Below are positions 34,743 through 39,745 of a stretch of 39,745 bases of DNA, in pieces. The DNA is from Deltaproteobacteria bacterium (GTDB lineage: Bacteria; Desulfobacterota; Desulfuromonadia; Geobacterales; Geobacteraceae), in the NCBI GenBank assembly GCA_021847245.1, contig JAJZUC010000018.1:1-39745 (forward strand), given 5' to 3'. The notes beneath the pieces are model-generated. The model saw nothing but the letters and a program-made list of their open reading frames with translations, ran no database searches and was not told the origin of the DNA. A program made the position numbers and the translations under genes. Each line of letters starts with the position of its first letter. Position 1 is the stretch's first letter.

Positions 34743-35993
34743 CTACGGGCGCGCCATCCTGCAGGTGGTCGGCAGGACGGAATCCTTCAGGGCGATGAGA
34801 GCCTCGGTTCTGAAGCCGAAACCCGACCTGTTGACGTCATGCTTGTACTTGAGCTTCGGCCCGGCCTTGGTCATGACCGAGATGTACAGGGGCGCCATCA
34901 GCTGATGGTCCTCGGGCCGCATCCACACCTCGCCGGTGGCGCTCTGGTATCTCATCCCCTCCAGGGCCTTGGCCACCTTCAGGGGATCGGCCGATTTCGC
35001 CTGATTGATGGCCTTGGCCAGCATCTCTATGGCAGTCTTCATCCTCAGGTAGTAGAAGCTCATGCCGGTTTCCTTCTCGAACTTCCTGACGAAGGGCTCG
35101 ATGGAGCTGTTCGGGATGTTGGTGTGGTATTCGGAGACCTGATAGACATGATCGACCCCGGCCTCTCCGATGGCGGCGGGTGTTCCCCCGGCCTCGGCGT
35201 AGAAGGTGAACCAGTTCACCTTGAGCCCCCCCTCCTTCCCCGCCTTCACGAGGAGGCCCAGATCATTGTTCCCCCAGTTGCCGGTGATCACCGTGTCGGC
35301 GCCCGAAGCCTTGATCTTGGCGACGTACGGGGAAAAATCCTTCACCTTGCCGGTCGGATGGAGGTCGTCACCGACGATCTTCACGTTCGGCAGCTTCTGG
35401 GCCAGAAGCCTCCTGGCGGCATCCCTTACCGCCCGGCCGTGGGCGTAGTCCTGACCGATGAGATAGACCTTCTTCACCGACTTCTGCCTGGCCAGGTAGC
35501 TGACGATCGCGGCCACCTTCATGTCGCTGTTGGAGTCGAAGCGGAAATGCCAGAAGTTGCACTTGTCGTTGGTCAGCTCCGGGTCTACGGCCGAGAAATT
35601 CAGATAGAGCACCGCCTTCTCAGGGGTGCGCTGGTAGATCTTGGTGATCGCCTCGCTGAGGGCCGCGGCATTGTTGGAGCCATGCCCCTGGGTGATGAAG
35701 TGGATCCCCTCGTCGGTCGCCTTTTTCAGCATCAGCAGGCTTTCCTGGGGACTCTGCTTGTTGTCGAGCGTCACCACTTCCAGCTTCTTACCCCCCAGCA
35801 CTCCCCCCTTGGCGTTGATCTCGTTGACGACGGCCCGCAACATCTTGTCGGCCCGTTCACCCGCATCGGCAAAGGCTCCGGACATGGGGTCGATGTGGGC
35901 GATCTTGATGGTGTCGGCCGCGACAGCGGGCCAAGCCATCAAAAAAACCGCAAAGATTACAAGGATGCCTGCTCGTGCAATTTTCTCACTCAT
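34743..35993 (-). CDS. livK: Periplasmic substrate-binding protein, LivK type
   Basis: A 416-residue protein with a Sec signal peptide (KIARAGILVIFAVFLMAWPAVA, cleavage likely after AVAA near 26). The mature part begins with DTIKIAHIDPMSGAFADAGE, the usual start of type I periplasmic binding proteins, and contains YLIGQDYAHGRAV and VYQVSEYHTNIPNSSIEPF. AAAAGGAGG lies before ATG 35993. It heads the liv operon. The second LivK at 38073-39311 is a close paralogue with many identical blocks. The ligand is unknown; the gene context favours a short or hydroxylated organic acid. Confidence 0.94.
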   Translation of the reverse strand: MSEKIARAGILVIFAVFLMAWPAVAADTIKIAHIDPMSGAFADAGERADKMLRAVVNEINAKGGVLGGKKLEVVTLDNKQSPQESLLMLKKATDEGIHFITQGHGSNNAAALSEAITKIYQRTPEKAVLYLNFSAVDPELTNDKCNFWHFRFDSNSDMKVAAIVSYLARQKSVKKVYLIGQDYAHGRAVRDAARRLLAQKLPNVKIVGDDLHPTGKVKDFSPYVAKIKASGADTVITGNWGNNDLGLLVKAGKEGGLKVNWFTFYAEAGGTPAAIGEAGVDHVYQVSEYHTNIPNSSIEPFVRKFEKETGMSFYYLRMKTAIEMLAKAINQAKSADPLKVAKALEGMRYQSATGEVWMRPEDHQLMAPLYISVMTKAGPKLKYKHDVNRSGFGFRTEALIALKDSVLPTTCRMARP

Positions 35994-36079
35994 ACCTGGT
36001 TCCTCCTTTTAGTGACGCGGGCTGACTCTGCCCTGATCGATTTCTCGTTCCGATATTTTTGTGTTTGCCTCAAAAGATA

Positions 36080-36113
36080 AAACAATGTTTGCACTAACCC
36101 CGAGATTTGTCAA
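36080..36113 (-). promoter_or_regulatory. Promoter of the liv/beta-oxidation operon with AAACATTGTTT element
   Basis: On the minus strand TTGACA (36113-36108), 17 bases, AAACAT (36090-36085), the latter being half of the palindrome AAACATTGTTT (36090-36080). The 16 bases TGCAAACATTGTTTTA (36093-36078) are identical to the maoC promoter at 13559-13574, with the same spacing to TTGACA. The leader to livK is about 85 bases. Confidence 0.62.
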
Positions 36114-36140
36114 TCACCAAAAACGATTTTTTTAAAATTT

Positions 36141-36154
36141 TATTTTGCTATGCG
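36141..36154 (-). promoter_or_regulatory. Candidate operator O4 (GCATAGC palindrome)
   Basis: On the minus strand CCGCATAGCAAAATA: the core GCATAGC lies 33 bases upstream of the liv -35 box, followed by AAAATTTTAAAAAAA as at O2. The left arm is imperfect (CCGC rather than TTGC). Confidence 0.52.
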
Positions 36155-36223
36155 GTACACACCATCAGATCCGACTCGCCGGTCCCCTGGCTCGCCCTCC
36201 CCTCTCCCACACCTGCAATGACA

Positions 36224-36249
36224 TGTCCTGCCTGATCCAAGGCAGGACA
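36224..36249. repeat. Perfect 10-6-10 inverted repeat between the divergent promoters
   Basis: TGTCCTGCCT (36224-36233) and AGGCAGGACA (36240-36249) flank GATCCA. It lies upstream of both promoters in the 671-base region 35994-36664, which otherwise holds no gene I can support. It may be a regulatory site or an insulating hairpin. Confidence 0.5.
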
Positions 36250-36484
36250 GGACAGCAGAACGCCATGCCGGGGATGGCGACGAAGGGTTTGGCCACAGGG
36301 ATCCCGAATATTCAAAATACTGTTTCAACATAAGGAATATCAAGCACCGTCCCGCTCCGAGCGACAGCCGTTCAAGGCAGCCCATAGCCTGACAAGTTCT
36401 GTATTTCGGCCCCACAAGAACAGATACCTCCATCATCTCTCCATCGCTTTATTGATAAAATAATTTTTTATTCTGCGAAAAACC

Positions 36485-36513
36485 TTTACACACCCTTCCC
36501 CCTGCTTTATGAT
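36485..36513 (+). promoter_or_regulatory. Sigma70-type promoter of the CoA-transferase/livK2 operon
   Basis: TTTACA (36485-36490), 17 bases, TATGAT (36508-36513). The same -35 hexamer and spacing, and a one-base-different -10, are found in the gcd-operon promoter. A palindrome TTTATTATAAA (36513-36523) overlaps the end of the -10. Confidence 0.7.
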
Positions 36514-36534
36514 TTATTATAAAGCGAAATTTCA

Positions 36535-36548
36535 TTTTGCATAGCAAA
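36535..36548 (+). promoter_or_regulatory. Candidate operator O5 (GCATAGC palindrome)
   Basis: TTTTGC-ATA-GCAAA, a perfect 5-3-5 inverted repeat, 21 bases after the -10 box, hence just downstream of the expected start: a repression-type position. It is the best copy of the O1-O5 motif. Confidence 0.62.
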
Positions 36549-36664
36549 CCTGAATAGAAGGAGAGTCATGCCGAAGCGACCATCAAATACGGGTTTCGAT
36601 ATATAAATAACGTTGTTTTGCTTTATTGGGCTCGTCAGACGACGAAATTGCGGAGGTGAAAAAC

Positions 36665-38023
36665 ATGAACAAGGTGTTCAAGGATGCAGGCGAGGCCCTG
36701 CGCGACGTGATTCGGGACGGGATGACCATCGCGGCCGGCGGTTTCGGGTGGGTCGGCCTTCCGGAAAACCTGATCGCCGCCATTCGCGACTCCGGTGTCC
36801 GCGGCCTGACGGTGGTGAGCAGCAATGCCGGCAGCGCCGACTTCGGCCTCGGCATCATCATGCAGACAAGGCAGATCAGAAAGATGATCGCCTCCCACAT
36901 CGGCGGAAACACCATCTTCGAACAGCAGTACCTGAGCGGCGAGATGGAGGTCGAATTCGTCCCCCAGGGGACCCTGGCCGAACGGCTGCGGGCCGGCGGC
37001 GCCGGGATCCCGGCGTTTTACACGCGCACCGCCCATGGAACCCTCCTCGGCAAGGGGAAGGAGGTGAAGATGTTCGGCGGCACGGAGTATGTGCTCGAGG
37101 AAGGAATCAGGCCCGATCTCGCCATCGTGAGGGCCTGGAAGGCCGACAGGGCCGGCAACCTCGTCTACCGCAAGACCGCCCGCAACTTCAACCCGGTCTG
37201 CGCCATGTCGGCACGGTTTACGGTGGCCGAGGTGGAAGAGATCTTGGAGGTCGGCGAACTCGACCCCGAGACGATTCATACCCCCGGCATCTACGTCGAC
37301 AGGATCGTCCAGGGGACGAACTACGAGAAGCCGATCAAGTGGCGGACGGTGCGGGGACAGGAGCACGAGGTCGTCAAGGGTTTTTCGCCGCGGCGGGAAT
37401 GGATGGCGAAGGTGGCGGTAAAACACCTGGGGGACGCCCGCTACGTCAATCTCGGTCTCGGCATCCCGACCCTAGTTGCCGATTACGTCCCCGACGGCAT
37501 GGGGATCTTTCTCCACGGCGAGAACGGGGTACTGGGGATCGGGCCGTTTCCCGAGGAGGAGGAACTGGACCCGGAACTGATCAATGCCGGTGCCCAGACC
37601 GTCACCGTGCGGCCGGGGGCGAGCTTCTTCGATTCGGTGCAGTCCTTCAACATGGCGCGGGGAGGCCATCTGGACGTATCGGTCCTGGGCGCCATGGAGG
37701 TCTCGCGCTACGGCGACCTGGCGAACTGGCTGGTACCCGAGAAGATGGTCAAGGGGCCCGGGGGGGCCATGGACCTGGTGAGCGGGGTGAAGAAGGTCAT
37801 CGTCATGATGGAGCACTGTGCAAAGGACGGCACCCCGAAGATCCTGGAAGAGTGCAGCCTCCCCGTCACCGGCAGGAGGGTAGTCGATCTGGTCGTGACC
37901 AACCTCGGGGTCTTTGCCGTCGACAGGACGGGGCTCACCCTGATCGAACTGGCGCCCGAGGTCACAATCGACGAGGTGCGGCAGCAAACGGGATGTCCCT
38001 TCAGGATTGCCGGAAACCTCTGA
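36665..38023 (+). CDS. Fused alpha-beta family I CoA-transferase
   Basis: A 452-residue single-chain CoA transferase. Residues 1-220 match subunit A (DGMTIAAGGFGWVGLPENLI, FVPQGTLAERLRAGGAG) and 245-450 match subunit B (VNLGLGIPTLVADYV, then HGENGVLGIGP with the catalytic Glu286). The fusion resembles eukaryotic SCOT and some bacterial acetate/propionate or butyrate CoA transferases. ATG 36665 has GGAGGTG upstream; a TTG at 36626 is in frame but not needed. As the first gene of the plus-strand operon it probably activates the acid brought in by the LivK-dependent importer. The unfused CoA transferase at 8942-10296 is a separate enzyme. Confidence 0.92.
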   Translation: MNKVFKDAGEALRDVIRDGMTIAAGGFGWVGLPENLIAAIRDSGVRGLTVVSSNAGSADFGLGIIMQTRQIRKMIASHIGGNTIFEQQYLSGEMEVEFVPQGTLAERLRAGGAGIPAFYTRTAHGTLLGKGKEVKMFGGTEYVLEEGIRPDLAIVRAWKADRAGNLVYRKTARNFNPVCAMSARFTVAEVEEILEVGELDPETIHTPGIYVDRIVQGTNYEKPIKWRTVRGQEHEVVKGFSPRREWMAKVAVKHLGDARYVNLGLGIPTLVADYVPDGMGIFLHGENGVLGIGPFPEEEELDPELINAGAQTVTVRPGASFFDSVQSFNMARGGHLDVSVLGAMEVSRYGDLANWLVPEKMVKGPGGAMDLVSGVKKVIVMMEHCAKDGTPKILEECSLPVTGRRVVDLVVTNLGVFAVDRTGLTLIELAPEVTIDEVRQQTGCPFRIAGNL

Positions 38024-38072
38024 GGAAAAATCGTGAAGAGTGAGGCGTAAGAACCAATAGGGGGAAACTGTG

Positions 38073-39311
38073 ATGAAAAGAGTGAGAACAGTATTTCTGA
38101 CCGCGGTTGCGTCGCTTTCGCTGGCCTTTTCGGCCACTGCGGCCGACACCATCAGGATCGCCCAGATCGACCCCATGTCCGGCCCCTTTGCCGACGTGGG
38201 GGAACGGGCCAACAAGCAGCTGCGGGGGGTGATCGAGGAGATCAACGCCAAGGGAGGGGTGCTGGGGAGGAAATTCGAGCTGGTCACCTTCGACAACAAG
38301 AATACCCCCCAGGAAAGCCTGCTGATGCTGAACCGGGCCATGGACCAGGGGATCCACTTCATCGCCCAGGGCAATGGCTCCAACAATGCCGGCGCCCTCA
38401 TCGATGCCATTGCCAAGGTTTACCAGCGCACCCCGGAGAAGGCCGTCCTCTACCTCAACTATGCGGCGGTCGATCCCGATCTGACCCAGGAAAAATGCAA
38501 CTTCTGGCATTTTCGCTTCGACGCCAACACCGAAATGAAGGTAGCGGCGATCGCCGGTTACCTGGCCACCCAGAAGTCGCTCAAGAGGGTCTATCTCATC
38601 GGCCAGGACTACGCCCACGGCCGGGCGGTCAGCGCCGCCGCCAGGAAGATGCTGGCCGAGAAACGGCCGGACATCAGGATCGTCGGCGACGACCTGCACC
38701 CGGTGGGCAAGGTGAAGGACTTCGCCCCGTACATCGCCAAGATCAAGGCATCGGGAGCGCAGGCGGTGATCACCGGCAACTGGGGCAACGATCTCACCCT
38801 CCTCGTGAAGGCCGCCAAGGAAGCCGGACTCTCGGTGGACTGGTACACCTTCTACGCAGGAGGCGGGAATACGGCGGGGGCCATCGGCGAGGCGGGGATC
38901 GGCCACGTCTACCAGGTGTCCGAATACCACACCAATATTCCCAACAGCCCCATCGAGCCGTTCATCAGGAAGTTCGAGAAGGAATATAACACCAGCTTTT
39001 ACTACCTGCGGATCAAGACCGCGCTGGAGATGCTGGCCAGGGCCATGGAACAGGCGAGATCGACCGATCCGCTCAAGGTGGCCAAGGCCCTCGAGGGGAT
39101 GAGGTTCCGGAGCGCCGCCGGCGAGGTCTGGATGCGGCCTGAGGACCACCAGATGATGATGCCGCAGTTAATTTCGGTAATGACCAAGGCCGGGCCGAAG
39201 CTCCAGTACAAACACGACATCCAGGGGTCCGGCTACGGTGTCAGAAGCGTGGCCTTGATCGGCATGAAGGAGACCATTCTGCCGAACGCCTGCAGCATGG
39301 CGCGCCCCTAG
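38073..39311 (+). CDS. livK: Periplasmic substrate-binding protein, LivK type (second copy)
   Basis: A 412-residue binding protein with a signal peptide (KRVRTVFLTAVASLSLAFSATAA) and a mature start DTIRIAQIDPMSGPFADVGE. It is a close paralogue of the LivK at 34743-35993: IYQRTPEKAVLYLN, YLIGQDYAHGRAV, YQVSEYHTNIPNS and ALEGMR are shared nearly unchanged. ATG 38073 follows GGGGG; a GTG at 38070 is adjacent in frame. It lies 49 bases after the CoA-transferase gene without its own permeases, so it may feed the LivHMGF complex of the divergent operon. Its stop is 76 bases before an IS630-type gene. Confidence 0.94.
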   Translation: MKRVRTVFLTAVASLSLAFSATAADTIRIAQIDPMSGPFADVGERANKQLRGVIEEINAKGGVLGRKFELVTFDNKNTPQESLLMLNRAMDQGIHFIAQGNGSNNAGALIDAIAKVYQRTPEKAVLYLNYAAVDPDLTQEKCNFWHFRFDANTEMKVAAIAGYLATQKSLKRVYLIGQDYAHGRAVSAAARKMLAEKRPDIRIVGDDLHPVGKVKDFAPYIAKIKASGAQAVITGNWGNDLTLLVKAAKEAGLSVDWYTFYAGGGNTAGAIGEAGIGHVYQVSEYHTNIPNSPIEPFIRKFEKEYNTSFYYLRIKTALEMLARAMEQARSTDPLKVAKALEGMRFRSAAGEVWMRPEDHQMMMPQLISVMTKAGPKLQYKHDIQGSGYGVRSVALIGMKETILPNACSMARP

Positions 39312-39387
39312 TACCACGTAACATTATATAGTTCGTATTGGCTGCACCAAGTGATATACTGGCGGCAACTCAATCAAGGAGGCCGCC

Positions 39388-39660
39388 ATGTCACCAAGAT
39401 ATCGAGTAACTCTCACTCGTGAGGAGCGCAAGGAGCTTGAGACGCTAACGAGGCGCGGTAAAACGCAGGCCAGACGGTTTACCCATGCACGGGCTTTATT
39501 GCTCTGTGATGCAGGGGAGGATGGCCCTGCCTGGAAAGTAGAAGATGTGGCAGAAGCGCTCGGCATCACCAGTCGCACCGTAGAAAAATTAAAAAAGCGA
39601 TTCGTTGAAGAAGGGCTTGGTGCAAAATCCGGAGTAGACTGGACACCCATTCCGATCTGA
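39388..39660 (+). pseudogene. IS630-type transposase, truncated after the HTH region
   Basis: About 79 recognisable residues: a helix-turn-helix (WKVEDVAEALGITSRTVEKLKKRFVEEGL) typical of the IS630-type N-terminus, with GGAGG before ATG 39388. The catalytic DDE region is missing; at about 39630 the sequence changes to the 23-bp repeats, and the frame then ends at 39660 in unrelated residues (GVDWTPIPI). It reads as a gene interrupted by another insertion. Confidence 0.72.
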
Positions 39661-39745
39661 ACTGGACACCGATTCCGGAAAAGAATGGACAGTCATTCCG
39701 GTTCTGAGTGGACAGCGATTCCGGTTTTTACTGGACACTTTTTCG
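39639..39745. repeat. Tandem 23-bp repeats, probable end of an IS21-type element
   Basis: Four full units start at 39639, 39662, 39685 and 39708, and a fifth is cut by the window edge at 39731. Each begins (C/A/G)TGGACA and most continue with NATTCCG. Multiple TGGACA...TTCCG repeats are typical of IS21-family ends. The transposase genes (istAB) would lie beyond the window. Confidence 0.62.

Noticed and set aside
39639-39745. CRISPR array
   Set aside because: The 23-bp units are directly adjacent with no unique spacers and vary between copies, which fits insertion-sequence end repeats instead.

Overview
The window reads as chromosomal DNA of an anaerobic, high-GC Desulfuromonadia bacterium, most likely Geobacteraceae. 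The reasons are the membrane FeS/heme-type ETF:quinone oxidoreductase beside a ferredoxin-fused EtfA, the glutaryl-CoA dehydrogenase operon, several beta-oxidation paralogues, and activation of acids by CoA transferases rather than ligases. That assignment is inferred from gene content; no rRNA or other taxonomic marker is present.

Layout. Bases 1-470 hold only a fragment of a peptidase C39-like gene. Bases 471-4922 (minus) hold an electron-transfer operon: EtfB, a 59-residue CxxC/CxxC protein, ferredoxin-EtfA and a DUF224/CCG-type membrane oxidoreductase (EMO type). Bases 5085-13098 (minus) run from a two-part 3-hydroxyacyl-CoA dehydrogenase through glutaryl-CoA dehydrogenase, a two-subunit CoA transferase, thiolase, 3-hydroxybutyryl-CoA dehydrogenase and a second EtfBA to a clear intrinsic terminator. 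This is a route from glutaryl-CoA (or a longer dicarboxylyl-CoA) to acetyl-CoA. Bases 13602-15024 (plus) encode a MaoC-type hydratase and a ketopantoate-reductase-like enzyme, followed by an IclR-family regulator (15165-15992, plus).

Bases 16066-35993 form one very long minus-strand gene run. It starts with a branched-chain-type ABC importer (LivK-H-M-G-F), continues with FadB-like, thiolase, acyl-CoA dehydrogenase, SDR, crotonase/isomerase, an ACAD10/11-like dehydrogenase, an MDR reductase, a histidine phosphatase, an APH-fold kinase, a second histidine phosphatase, a ferredoxin-nitroreductase and an MFS exporter, and ends with TesB. Divergent from it, 36665-39311 (plus) encodes a fused CoA transferase and a second LivK. 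The right edge is an IS630-type transposase fragment cut by 23-bp tandem repeats that look like an IS21-type end.

Two results stand out. First, five promoters carry a shared GCAT(A/T)GC palindrome at consistent distances, and the two divergent intergenic regions have the same mirrored design. This suggests one regulator, most simply the IclR protein, controls every large transcription unit here except the EMO operon. Second, an APH-fold kinase, an ACAD10/11-like dehydrogenase with the ADGPDEVH motif, an SDR and a single-Glu crotonase sit together. This resembles the parts used for 4-hydroxyacyl-CoA (levulinate-type) catabolism, here placed in an anaerobic setting and linked to ETF/quinone chemistry.
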